Source: Ephydatia muelleri (lineage: Eukaryota; Porifera; Demospongiae; Spongillida; Spongillidae). From it: a stretch of DNA of 64,000 bases. Below the pieces are notes generated by a model, which was given only the letters and a program-made list of their open reading frames with translations, had not been told where the DNA came from and ran no database searches. The stretch lies in contig JABACO010000024.1 of assembly GCA_013339895.1 (NCBI GenBank), forward strand, positions 1,530,677 through 1,594,676, read 5' to 3'. How positions within the stretch are numbered: position 1 is the first letter of the stretch; each line of letters opens with the position of its first letter. Position numbers and translations under genes: made by a program. Shown here piece after piece: positions 46,043 to 56,116 of this stretch.

Positions 46043-46935
46043 AATGCAATTGTACAAAAGGGTGCAAGAATAGGCATTGTCCTTGTAAAGGATCTGGAGG
46101 TTATTGTACAAGTCACTGCCATCCAAAATGTGCTTGTACAAATAAGGAATGCCATGAAACTGATGACGATAAGATGAAGGTGAAGAAAAGAAAGCCCATC
46201 AAAAATGCCAAGCACAAGTCCGTGGCTGCAATGATCACATCAGTTCAAAGTGGGGATTGGCTTGATGATATGCACATGGATGCAGCATCATCACTCATAT
46301 CCTCTCAATTTCCTTCCTTGTGTGGTTTCTATAGCACATTGCTAGGACAGAACGTATCATTTCCTGTCACAAGAGAGTCCTTCATTCAAATACTTAATGC
46401 AGGAGGCAATCATTGGATTACAGTTGAGCACACCCAATCCTTTTCTGTTAATGTGTTTGACAGCAAAATCTGCACAACACCTATGGATGTAAAGAAGCAA
46501 ATCGCTGCTTTGCTGTGCTGTACCAGCTCACGAATCACAACAAGATTTCATAAAACTCAAAGTCAGATTGGATCATCAGACTGTGGGGTATTTGCAATAG
46601 CATTTGCTACTGACTTGGCATTTGGATTGAAACCAGCAAGCCATCACTATGAACAGGATAAGTTACGACCACATTTCCTAGAATGTTTGAAAAGTGAACA
46701 AATGACACCTTTCCCTTCAAAAAAGATCCAACCAGGAAAGCCTAAGACAGAGTATTTGTATGTGTACTGTCACTGCCGCATGCCAGATGATGGTGAGGAA
46801 CGGATGGCTGAATGTACTGTTTGCAAGGAATGGTACCATGAGTCATGTGAGAACATTCCCCAAGCAGTATTTACGGATAGTAGCAATGACTGGAAATGTA
46901 AAGTGTGCATTTCTAGGGAGAAACAGTCTCCTTAA
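46015..46935 (+). CDS. Cys-rich motif, Ulp1-like protease and PHD finger (Ginger accessory protein part)
   Basis: From 46042 a Cys-rich block reads CNCTKGCKNRHCPC and CTSHCHPKCACTNKECH. The same frame runs on without a stop to 46935. A C48 (Ulp1-like) cysteine protease follows, with His in GGNHWITVEH, Asp in NVFDSK, and Gln and Cys in TQSQIGSSDCGVFAIAF. All four positions are intact. The end is a PHD finger (YCHCRMPDD ... MAECTVCKEWYHESCENI ... WKCKVC) with the C4HC3 ligands present. In known Ginger1 elements such domains sit C-terminal to the integrase. A role in chromatin targeting or in removing SUMO-like modifications is inferred. This part is far better kept than the integrase. Confidence 0.85.
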   Translation, partial: AARTKKDQLKCNCTKGCKNRHCPCKGSGGYCTSHCHPKCACTNKECHETDDDKMKVKKRKPIKNAKHKSVAAMITSVQSGDWLDDMHMDAASSLISSQFPSLCGFYSTLLGQNVSFPVTRESFIQILNAGGNHWITVEHTQSFSVNVFDSKICTTPMDVKKQIAALLCCTSSRITTRFHKTQSQIGSSDCGVFAIAFATDLAFGLKPASHHYEQDKLRPHFLECLKSEQMTPFPSKKIQPGKPKTEYLYVYCHCRMPDDGEERMAECTVCKEWYHESCENIPQAVFTDSSNDWKCKVCISREKQSP

Positions 46936-47537
46936 TTGATAAGCATCCCTAATACACTATACATTTAGGTTGTCAACCAACAATTGTCATGTTTGCACTG
47001 ATTAATTGTGCAAAAAAATTGATTTATAAACGGATCATAATTGGTACAAATGAATGTTCGCATGTATGACATTGTGATGGATCTAAAGTAATACCTGGGT
47101 GCAGAATGGGCACACTATCGGAAGTTTCGTTAGAAACTTCCATATAGGATTTGACCCCGAATATGAATGTCATTAAAAAAACGCGATCCGTCTGTAACAA
47201 CACTCCCGACGATCGGATCGTGTAGCTTATTTTAGCAATCGATCTAGAAGTCAAAAATGAGTAGTTTCGTTTTTGTTTCATGTCGCAGAACCGCGTGGTT
47301 GTAGAGAACTGCCCGTTCTGTACCCAGTCTCGGAACAAGGGGCGGGTCGTCTTCTTCTCCTACTTCTTGGCAACGCATAACTCGTGACAGGAACACTTTT
47401 AAGCGATCAAAATTTCACCACTAGCTTCAGAATCGGATGGAGGACTCGCTTTTATATAAATTATACTCTGATACACAATCAACTATCAGCCTATGTCTTG
47501 TATAATTAGACATTGGGTCTGAAAAAAAATTAAGTAA
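46936..47537. other. 3' non-coding part of the Ginger element
   Basis: No domain-bearing ORF between the PHD finger stop and the nested MITE. Confidence 0.5.
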
Positions 47538-47819
47538 ACAAGTAAATAAAAACATTCTCTACGAGAAAGTTGGTGGGATATAGGATTTGAAGGCAATTGG
47601 TGGTGTAAAAAGCAAGGAAACAAGGTCTTATCAGATAGGAAAATGTAATAGTCCTATATTTAGCACACAAACAACATACGCCCTAGAAATGTGCTAAATA
47701 TAGGACTATTACATTTTCCCTTCTGATAAGACCTTGTTTCCTTGCTTTTTACACCACCAATTGCCTTCAAATCCTATATCCCACCAACTTTCTCGTAGAG
47801 AATGTTTTTATTTACTTGT
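47538..47819. mobile_element. Palindromic MITE nested in the Ginger 3' region
   Basis: Opens ACAAGTAAATAAAAACATTC and closes with its inverse. The arms pair over about 130 bp around a centre near 47665-47690 (CATACGCCCTAG). A second copy of the family is at 51185-51469. Confidence 0.92.
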
Positions 47820-47967
47820 CTTTCTAGGACTTCATACCTACCTCTAAGATAAGCATCCTAGAGCTATGCACTTGATAGAAAGCTAATGGGGGGTAACCGA
47901 GAACAAAGGTCTTCATGGTTTATAATTCACTGAGTAGCTACTACCCATGATATACTCTTTATTCACA

Positions 47968-48125
47968 GAATTCACAAATTGCGCAACATTTTTTGCGCAA
48001 TTTATAAACGGACCGTGCATAGTACGATTCACAGTTTGCGCAACAATTTATAAATTGTTGCGCACTACGTGGATAATGCGCAGCGCAATTTATAAATTGC
48101 GCAAATTCACAATTTGCGCCTAACA
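47968..48125 (-). repeat. Right terminal inverted repeat region of the Ginger element
   Basis: Contains several TTTGCGCAA and TTTATAAATTG units, and ends AATTTGCGCCTAACA. The last 85 bp pair with the left end. The extra TTTTTTGCGCAATTTATAAA unit is specific to this side. Confidence 0.9.
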
Positions 48126-48168
48126 GATACATGTAATGTGCACTTAAAACATACAATTTGTGCTATTG

Positions 48169-48700
48169 CTAGTTAGCAGTTAGAGTACTGTGGCTGCACC
48201 AATACGTATGTCTGGCATGCTTTGCTTCACCTCTTCCGCGGTTCCAAATGGTGTCAGTGGGAAGGCCTGTTCTGACAGCTACTGTACCATGGCTGCACCA
48301 ATGTTGGTGTTGTATTTGGCTGTATTGTAGCCACATAGCTCCACCATACCAGGGATAGAAAGGTTGAGCGGAAGCTCTTAGATGTGAGTCTTCTCCCATC
48401 GTTGAAGTGGAAGAGGGGTGAGGTGTGAGTGGAACAGTGACAGCATTCTCTGTAGGCCGCCTCCATTGCTGGAACTGGACACATGTGCCTGCCTTTGGTA
48501 CGCTGAACACACCTGCCTATCCGGTTGGTTTTGGACCACTTGATGAAGAAGTGCATGCCCTCAGGACCAGCAGACATCTTGCCTGGTAGGTTGGAGCCTA
48601 GGGTCAAAACTCCGATTCTTGAGTAAAATCGCTGAGCCTGAGGTGGATGACTCCAGATGGTCAGTCTCAACATTAGATCCTGGACCCTGCTGTTCTTCAC
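48169..48700 (-). pseudogene. Tyrosine recombinase fragment (DIRS/Crypton-like)
   Basis: The minus-strand frame reads FFIKWSKTNRIGRCVQRTKG then CPVPAMEAAYRECC and FHFNDGRRLTSKSFRSTF, the pattern of the middle of eukaryotic transposon tyrosine recombinases. After a frameshift near 48340, GYNTAKYNTNIGAA and AVRTGLPTDTI follow, equivalent to the region around the second catalytic Arg, but altered. The last part (about 48170-48290) is degenerate. No intact catalytic Tyr was identified. It is probably a remnant of a DIRS-like or Crypton-like element. Confidence 0.65.
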
Positions 48701-48833
48701 CAGTACAAAAAAATAGATACAAGATTGTCATGTCGTCTCATCTCCATAGAAACAGTCCCAAAAAAACAGAGCTCTCTTATTGAACCCTAGAACAACAAAG
48801 TACCAGGACATTATGCAACAGACTAAAATGCCT

Positions 48834-48985
48834 CTACCACTAGGCCAAAGGCTTTGCATCAGGCCACTCACCCCCCTCCCATCATGTACTTGATTGTGAA
48901 GTTTATGGCATCAGGACTAATGCTCCCATGCATGCCATCACCATCGCTGCACACAATGTGTGGTTTGTATATAGGTGCTACACAT
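48834..48985 (-). repeat. Dispersed repeat with tRNA-like A box (uninterrupted relative)
   Basis: Shares its sequence with both flanks of the Ginger element. On the minus strand it continues past the A box (TTTGGCCTAGTGGTAGAGGC) to GGGTTCAATAAGAG, a weak B-box-like block at about 48775-48790. Confidence 0.55.
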
Positions 48986-49083
48986 ATAAAGTGTGTGCTT
49001 TTAAGACATACATGTACAGGTACACAGTTTGTTCTCTTAAGAACTGGGAGTTCACAACACCTACCAGGCAGCCTAACATCAGA

Positions 49084-49861
49084 TTAGCTAACCACATAGC
49101 ATACAATGGACCTACCACATAATGAAATTATCTTCAAGGGCCATACAATTGATTTAGTACATGTACAGTACCGACTCACACATGGAGACTTTTCGCACCT
49201 CGCACTTGGAGTATTCTGCAGCTGATCTCCTTCCCCTTCCTGAACAGCCAAGGCAGCTGAACCTGCTGTCACACTTGCTTCTTGAGAAATTTGTGCATTT
49301 AGCGTCGATGTGACAGACAGGTCAAATGCTGCTGGCTTACCCAGGACCCAATTTGGAACAAGAACATCAGCTGGACGAGTGTGTTCCCTAGACCACCCAC
49401 CCATCTCTAGTTGTGGAGCAAGACATGCAATCATTGAAGATGTCTCTCAACCTGAGACAACATCACTTGCCAACTTGCAACACTGCATGATGGACAAAAG
49501 CATCCAAAGCAGCATTACATTGAGAACAACTTAGCCCATGAGCAACTGGGATACCGAGCCACCATTTTATCGCCATCTGAAATTCTGAGGGCTCCAAGTG
49601 AAGGCCTACACTAGGGGATGGAGTAACTGATAACCACACTGAAGCATGGGGTGATGAAATAGAAAGTAGACGAGCACTGTCAATCAGGGTAGAGTTATCA
49701 AATAGTTTTCTAAACTGGCAATTTTCAATTTTGTTTGACAAGAACTTCTGAGTGAGTGGGGAAGAGCTGTTATCGACATGATCAAGGATAAGTGAGTCAG
49801 GTGGATCAACAAGGTGTTTGCTTTTTTTTTTCATTATGTGATTATTAATAATGTACAACAA
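49084..49861 (-). pseudogene. LINE C-terminal region: CCHC-like motif and restriction-like endonuclease
   Basis: The first frame (49861-49463) reads FQMAIKWWLGIPVAHGLSCS then CNAALDAFVHHAVL, a C-x2-C...H...-type motif. A second frame (49434-49084) reads HTRPADVLVPNWVLGKPAAF followed by DLSVTSTLN, typical of the RPD...D core of restriction-like endonucleases found after RT in LINE families with such a nuclease. A frameshift separates the two. It lies in the segment duplicated in inverted orientation at 61430-62945. Confidence 0.75.
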
Positions 49862-50672
49862 CCTGGATTGATTGCTTACTTTTTAGAAGACAATAAGGTC
49901 CAACATTACAGTATAAATTAAATTATTTCAATTGCTACATTTTTGGCATTCAAATCAACAAAGGAAACTTGATATGCCTCACACATTCAAGAGACTTTGT
50001 AGTTTAATAACTCACTATTGAAGTTAATTATTCGACTATCAATGATTGAGTTATCAAAGTACTTTCCTTCAGGGTGTGACAAGGGATTGAATGACTTTTA
50101 AACATATGTGTGGTATTCCAAATAAAGAGCTTCTGTTGCATAAGCACATACATGTATATCAGCCAGAAAGGTTAGAGTATCAGAGATGTGCATGACTTTG
50201 TCCTGCTTGCCTCTCGTATCTGATGTTAAAAAAATGACCACACTACAATACCTGCAGCATTTGTCATCAAGTGAAGCTTATTGGATCACTTGCACCAACA
50301 ATGTTCAGGCTATAGTGCAGTAGTAACTTAAGACTTTTCTGCTGCCATATGTGGGGAGTACATCCAGCTTGTTACTACCAAGTGCACGTAGATGTTATGT
50401 GTTCTTCAATAATAGCACTTGCATTAATAGACGCATGTTCAAAACGTCAAGTGGCATGACATTGTTTAGTCCAAGGGTTCAACTCACTACTGCTGTCAGC
50501 TGCAGGGCAACCCTTGCTAATTGAATACAACTGTCTCTCATCTGGAGCTCAGCAATGTCACCTCCTCCAGTGACAACAACCAACAACCTGTGCCTGTCTA
50601 GCAACACATGTGTATTCCAAGAAGGTGCTTCTTGCAGACCATGGAAAGAGAAGGAATTGTGTGCAACATGTT
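49197..50672 (-). repeat. Inverted duplication, copy 1 (partner 61430-62945)
   Basis: The reverse complement matches 61430-62945 almost end to end: CTTTCCATGGTCTGCAAGAA, CAGGTTGTTGG, GCAAGGGTTGCCCT, GAAGCTTCACTTGATGACAA, AAGTACTTTGATAACTC and GGTGGCTCGGTAT blocks. There are moderate substitutions and small indels. Its distal part contains the LINE end. Confidence 0.9.
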
Positions 50673-50697
50673 AGTATGTCATCATAAAACAGATTGT

Positions 50698-50881
50698 AGG
50701 GTGTGTAACCTCCCCTGCATAATGAAAATCGATTTTTCCGAATACTTTTAAAACACTAATCGATTTTTCAGGTTTTTGTGGACTCCAAAATCGATTTTTT
50801 CCGAATAGTTTAAAATACTAAATCGATTTTTCCGAATAGGTTTTGCCAAATTTCCTGCCGAATACCTAGGTTATTCAGGTT
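50698..50881 (+). repeat. Direct repeat, copy 1 (AATCGATTTTTC family)
   Basis: Starts GGGTGTGTAACCTCCCCTG and ends CCTAGGTTATTCAGGTT, with four internal AATCGATTTTTCCGAATA units. Copy 2 is at 51595-51778. Confidence 0.88.
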
Positions 50882-51184
50882 ATGGTGCTTGCGGAGTGCA
50901 CACTGAGAATGTCTGCACAGAAATCCACCTCGTCTCGCACCCAAACTATAGCTATTCATGTCAGTTGAAAAAACAGAGACACAAAGGCCTACAGTAGCAT
51001 GTGTTTACCAAATAGTTTAATAGATTGTATGACTTTACCATGTAGTGTAAACCTAACCATCCAACACTAACCACTGAGAACAGACATCACCATTAACAAC
51101 TCACCCCACATTACCTGCAATCACGTACTCCACTTACAATCATCCAACAACACTCCATTCAAGTTCTCGCTAAATGCATATGAA

Positions 51185-51469
51185 ACAAGTAAATTAAACC
51201 ATTCTCTAACGAGAAAGTTGTTGGTATATAGGATTGACCAATGGTGGTGTAAAAGGCACAGAAACAAGAGTGACAGAAATTTGACTGGAAAATTGAAATA
51301 GGCCTATATTTAGCACACTAACGTTGTAACAGTACATGCCTGAGTAATGGGCTAAATATAGGCCTATTTCAATTTTCCAGTCAAATTTCTGTCACTCTTG
51401 TTTCCGTGCTTTTTACACCACCATTGGTCAATCCTATTTTCTCGTTAGAGAATGTTTTTATTTACTTGT
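51185..51469. mobile_element. Palindromic MITE, second copy of the 47538 family
   Basis: Opens ACAAGTAAATTAAACCATTC and closes TTTTTATTTACTTGT, with CTAACGAGAAAGTTG, GGTGGTGTAAAA and AAATATAGGCCTATTTC blocks. Arms of about 125 bp pair well. Confidence 0.92.
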
Positions 51470-51594
51470 TAATAATGCCTACCACACAATTAACTTACCG
51501 TCTTGAAAAGCCCAAATAGGTTGGAGACCCAGACTGGACAGAACGACAAGTTGTACTCTCAACGGCTCTACATGCCAGGCTCTGGCGTAGTCGA

Positions 51595-51778
51595 TAGGGT
51601 GTGTAACCTCCCCTGAATAATGAAAATCGATTTTTCCTAATACTTTTAAAACACTAATCGATTTTTCAGGTTATTCTGGATGTGAAAATCGATTTATCCG
51701 AATAGTTGAAAAAAGAAAATCGATTTTTCCAAATAGGTTTTGACAATTTGCCAGCCGAATACCTAGGTTATTCAGGTT
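51595..51778 (+). repeat. Direct repeat, copy 2 (AATCGATTTTTC family)
   Basis: Close copy of 50698-50881. The two flank about 710 bp that contain the MITE at 51185-51469. They could be short LTR-like ends, but clear TG...CA termini are not visible. Confidence 0.88.
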
Positions 51779-52414
51779 TTCTGCTCACTGAGCCACCTAA
51801 ATGTATACATCACACCAGAGACCCTCCTACAGCTACTCACATCACACCAGATGCCCTCAGCACACAGACACACCTACCCCATCACACCAGAAGCCTTCAG
51901 CACAGAAACACACCTACCCCCATCACACCAGATAACTTTAATTCCCAGGGCTCTAACACAGAAATACCAGTATTATGTCAAGCTCTAAGCAATCCAACAG
52001 TAAACACCTGTGCCAATAAATGGACCCTTGGGCACCATCCAATGCTCATGAAATTTTATCCTGATATAGGCTAAGACCTAATAAACACGAGAAACGCTTC
52101 CTCAAGTTATTAGGGTTAGGCATAGGTGGTAAAAAAATATCTTGTGTGGTCCACAGACCGCATTGTATCTCTCAGACAGGTGATATTAAGGTTACTCTTA
52201 CTGCATTTGACCCAATTGCTAGCCAATCCAATGCATCAGTTGAGCATGCGGTATGTGGACCCAATGTCTGTTAGACTTGATTTAAACTGCCCAGCTTTAC
52301 TTGTGTACAGGGTACAGGTGCGCTACAATTACAAGCGTACTTCTGTGATGTGAACTCAGTGCAGACCTACATCTGCAGTGTGTTGTTGTTGAACCTGGTG
52401 TGGTCTCAGGTACG

Positions 52415-52464
<50 letters not shown>

Positions 52465-53227
52465 GTGCATTTGTGTATAGGCTTTGTGTGCAAGTGTGAT
52501 TTTGTGTGCATAAGTGTGTACATGCATGTATGTTAAAATGTGCATTTGGTACAACCATGTAGACATTTTTGCTTACGACACCAAATGGTACAACCATTAT
52601 AAATTAATACCCATTTTCATTTCAATTGTGTTGCATGCATACATTTTATTGTGGTGACACACCGCCTTGAACATGTTTCTTCTTTTGTTACTTAAGCTTA
52701 AATTGAAAGGCAATGCATGGTTTTGAACTTATAAGCGGTGTCCTAGTTGCGTAATTGCTAAAAATAGACGCAATGCGATTTGACCACATTGCTATTGCGT
52801 CATTGATATTGACGCACGTTAAAAATGCTTTGCGGATGACAGCATTTACGCAACAGCGACCACCGTTTACTTATACAATCCAATTAGGATGAGGTTACTG
52901 ACGGAGTATGGGAAGGTGTGGCTTGGAAGGTTGTGGACCCATCTCTGAGTGGTATTCCACTGACCTGTTGTCCTTTTGGGTATCTTGGTTGGTCACTGTG
53001 TTTTTATTTGTGTCTAGTCAGCCAATTTACGAAGAGGCTCTATACAGTAGACCCAAGTTACACAGCTGCAGATGGATTAGATCACAGCTGACATACAGAA
53101 ATTAATATACATGTACATGCACATGTACAAATAATGTTTACAAAACGGTTGTGAGCAAATTAGACATTCTAAAAGTCCTCACGCTCAAACCAGACATATA
53201 TAATTATCTCTCTCAGTCCCTTACTGA
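51779..53227. other. No gene recognised
   Basis: A short CATCACACCAGA direct repeat (three to four units) lies at 51808-51930. ORFs at 51706-52074, 52126-52353 and 52908-53105 have no domain. A piece similar to the TAGTCTCG MITE (GACCCAAGTTACACAGCTGC) is at about 53050-53095. Confidence 0.4.
52415..52459. repeat. (GT)n microsatellite
   Basis: About 22 GT units. Confidence 0.97.
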
Positions 53228-53620
53228 TCACCAAGCGGCCACGAGTCCGATCAGTGCCAACACCAGTGTTACCCACGGCCGATAGCGACCTGGGGCGTCA
53301 GGGGCCACTGTAGACAGTTGGCGGCCCATCCAGCGGGGCACTACCAGTGACCAGAAAGCACTCAACAGCGTCCATCCGAGCAAAGGGGCTGCCAGGGCCA
53401 AGCTGCCCCAAGCGTTGACTGCCACCGCTAACAGCAAAACTCCATTAAAGATCTGCTTGGTGCCCAGCTGTCCCAAGGCCCACAACAACTCAGGTTTACA
53501 AGCCTCGTAACGAGTGAACCGCGCAATGTGAGCGCCTCCGCCGTCCTTAGCAAAAACGTGCTCTAGACCAGGCAGTAGGTCTAAAAGACCCATAACAACC
53601 AATACACCAACGACGAACAT
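53228..53620 (-). CDS. GC-rich, intronless small membrane protein (possible horizontal transfer)
   Basis: An intact 130-codon ORF from ATG 53620 to TGA. An in-frame TAA lies two codons upstream, so the start is well defined. It is markedly GC-rich against an AT-rich neighbourhood. Hydrophobic segments are at about residues 1-19, 57-76, 77-96 and 113-130, so it is probably a four-helix integral membrane protein. Between the first two is a charged segment (AKDGGGAHIARFTRYEAC). I do not recognise the family. Base composition and lack of introns suggest transfer from a bacterium, a recently acquired retrocopy, or symbiont-derived DNA. The neighbours are repeats, and the sequence upstream of the start (from 53631) is a piece of the TAGTCTCG MITE end. 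Confidence 0.6.
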   Translation of the reverse strand: MFVVGVLVVMGLLDLLPGLEHVFAKDGGGAHIARFTRYEACKPELLWALGQLGTKQIFNGVLLLAVAVNAWGSLALAAPLLGWTLLSAFWSLVVPRWMGRQLSTVAPDAPGRYRPWVTLVLALIGLVAAW

Positions 53621-53639
53621 GAGTTAAAGTAGCCTCGTA

Positions 53640-54236
53640 CCCAAATCCCGGAGAAGTTAATTACCTGTATCTCGACTCCTCCCCTTACCTAACATATACT
53701 GCAACTATTATCAACTACCCGTCTCTTCTCCTTTCCTTACTAGGAGGATGTAATTATATGGTGTTATTGACACCACCCCTAGTTAAGGGCAGTATAACAT
53801 GTGTAGTTAAGATACCCGTTTATTAAGAAGGCTTATATACTTTGAGGGTTTCCATGCAATTGTACCATTACATATTATTATTATGAAATCTTTTAACTTG
53901 TTGTTACGCCCCATAATAGACAACACACATAATAGTGTATGGAAGAATAACTAACCAATCACTGCTTGCCTAACATTTAATTTCCCCCTCACCTACCTGT
54001 ACTACTACTTTCGTTCATATTATGACCCCTCCTCCCCTTACCTACTACTGCTTTAACTTCTCCCCTAACCACAAACCTACTCTGTGGGTGGGGGGAATTA
54101 GATGGTGTCACACGCCTCCTCCCTCTCACCATATCGCTGTTTAACAATTCTTGATATTATCTAACTATTATACATGCGTTATATACTTTGAATGAAACAT
54201 ACAAGAAGTACTTATGTATAGCAATAATAATTACAT
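53640..54236. other. No gene recognised
   Basis: AT- and CT-rich sequence after the MITE-like TAGCCTCGTACCCAAATCCC at 53633. No domain-bearing ORF. Confidence 0.4.
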
Positions 54237-54327
54237 TTGTTGACAAAGGCTAAAGCATCTGATATCTTCGATCCTCTTCAATTTGGAGTAGCAGGATCGG
54301 AGAAAGTTGTACATGGCATCAGAAATT

Positions 54328-54769
54328 GGGCTATTCCATTATATAATTGTACACCCCTACTGATGACTAACATCATGGTATCCCCCCAGGACATAAAGCC
54401 TCTACACCATACCCCCCCCCCCCCCCCCCCCCCCCCAGGACATTAATTTTTGACCCCTCTGGAGACACTTCCCTGTACATTACCATTGAACCCCCTCTGG
54501 ACACAACCTGATGTAGGACACCCCCCTAGGACATTACCATTGAACCCCTTCTGGACAGATCCTGATGTAGGATACCATTACCTTTGAAACCCATCCGGAC
54601 ACATCTCACAGTGCGACACCCCTAGGACATTGCCATCATTGCCATTGGACCCTCCTCTGGACACATCTCACTGCAATAGAACATCCCCCTAGGACATTAC
54701 CATTGGACCCCCTCTGGACAACTTTTGTGGTCATCAGTAGGGGTGTACAATTTTTTTATGGAATAGCCC
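54328..54769. mobile_element. TIR element inserted in the LINE fragment
   Basis: The ends GGGCTATTCCATTATATAAT and ATTTTTTTATGGAATAGCCC are inverted repeats that extend about 40 bp through GTACACCCCTACTGATGAC. The 3-bp target duplication is ATT (54325-54327 and 54770-54772). The interior is a minisatellite of 45-60 bp units with CCCCTAGGACATTACCATTG and CCCCTCTGGACACA, and a run of 25 C (54412-54436). It has no transposase, so it is non-autonomous. Confidence 0.9.
54412..54436. repeat. Poly-C tract, 25 C
   Basis: Run of 25 C inside the TIR element at 54328-54769. Confidence 0.95.
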
Positions 54770-54862
54770 ATTGTTTTGATCAATTTTTGGGGGATGAGGA
54801 TTTTGCAGTGCTGAAGGTGGACTTAAAGAATGCTTTTAACCTTGTATCCAGACCACATTTTC

Positions 54863-56116
54863 ATGCCTAGCGACTCAGCTGGCAATCAAGACAGCCTCAA
54901 CAAAGTCACAGGCTCTCTGCAATCTGTATAGCAGGATGAATATAACTCTAGTGAGGGCTAATGCCAGAGCCATACTCTCAAGGACTGTATTACCATTCTG
55001 CCCAGTATTGGACTATGTTTAACTTTTGTTAGTGTAGGTAGCAGGTTGTATGTGTGTTTGAGTTAATTTTAATAGTATAACATTGTAAAAAATAAATAAA
55101 TAAATTAATTAAATCTCTTCCTGTTATAATATCATGCATTGTTGAGTTCCTTTATCTATCTTGCAGTCAGAGCCCCTAGCATGATCATCACTCGCAGTAT
55201 TTCTTTACATTTTTAATGCATTAATGTGTTCAACCTTTTCGATCAACATACTTTTTTTTTTGCTAGCTAGGCCTACTTTAATCTGCATGCTTGTTATTTC
55301 AAACCAGGGTAGAAGGTGTGCTATGTCAATACTTAGTTGATGGTAGTTTTTAAACCCACACAGATACTAATACCTTCATTTGACTTCCTGTCACAAAATA
55401 TTGTATGAGGATGCCCATTTTGCATATGGGTTGTGGCCATTGCAGCACAGCCTCAACAATTCTCTTTGCTCGAACTATAATTCATGCCTCTTCTTTACTG
55501 GTAATGGTTAGTACAGAATGAGAAAAATATTCCATTAATTGGTATGAAGTAGTTGTTGAAAATTATAAAACCCCTAAGTGCCTGCATTTTGGGATCTATT
55601 TCCCCTGTATCACCTTGCTTTATGCTGCCAATCATTTCTCTATAGGAGGAGTGGTGAGCATGTGATCATGAATGCCAAATGTTATGTGCTGTGTAAAGGC
55701 ATACACATGCATCATGCTTTGCATCTATTCTGTAACAAACTTTGTATTCAAGCGCAAAAGCTCTTGTTTGTTTGTTTGTTTGTGCCAATGCTTCCCACAC
55801 TCTAGAGTACACCTTACCTTCACTGAATGGAAATATGCACACCCTGGTTTATGAAAAGGAGATAGATAGTATAAAGCCTTAAACGGTTTTATACTAATGG
55901 CTATACGGAAGAATCGCTCGAGCGTTTTTTCTGCCGAAAGGTAAAAAAATGCGAGAGGGCAAGCGGACGAGGCCTTAACAAAGCCTAGGAATCTGCTTGC
56001 CGAGATTAAGTGTCTTTGTTTATGGTCTATGATTGAAGAGTCAGCATACCGAAAACTCGGCATCTTATCGGATCGTTCATATGGATCGAGCACAGGGCGT
56101 GGTATCGATACGATCT
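54863..56116. other. No gene recognised
   Basis: Possible further decayed LINE sequence to about 55020. The ORFs at 55578-55854 and 55725-56093 (minus) lack domains. Confidence 0.4.

Larger units (their letters stand above)
42689..48125 (+). mobile_element. Ginger-type DNA transposon, full length but broken
   Basis: A 5.44-kb element with terminal inverted repeats that start TGTTAGGCGCAA and end TTGCGCCTAACA. It is flanked by a 4-bp duplication with one mismatch (GAGA at 42685-42688, GATA at 48126-48129). It encodes a gypsy-like DDE integrase with intron-rich structure, a Cys-rich motif, an Ulp1-like protease and a PHD finger. From memory, this domain set, TGTNR-type ends and 4-bp target duplications are features of Ginger1 elements. 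Breaks: an in-frame stop after the integrase core, several frameshifts and a changed catalytic residue. It carries nested MITEs at 43205 and 47538 and a minisatellite at 44790. Confidence 0.9.
54237..54862 (+). pseudogene. LINE reverse transcriptase fragment, split by a transposon
   Basis: The left piece (54237-54327) reads FDPLQFGVAGSEKVVHGIRN and the right piece (54773-54862) reads FAVLKVDLKNAFNLVSR, the start of the RT domain of a LINE. KVDLKNAF holds the first catalytic Asp. The TIR element at 54328-54769 lies between. The reading frame of the two pieces is continuous if the element and one 3-bp target copy are discounted. After the right piece the match is lost and a stop appears. Same family as the pieces at 12466, 49084 and 62340, by recall. 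Confidence 0.78.

Noticed and set aside
53044..53654. The GC-rich ORF as cargo between two MITE ends
   Set aside because: Both MITE-like pieces (about 53050 and 53633) have the same orientation and do not form an inverted pair around the ORF.
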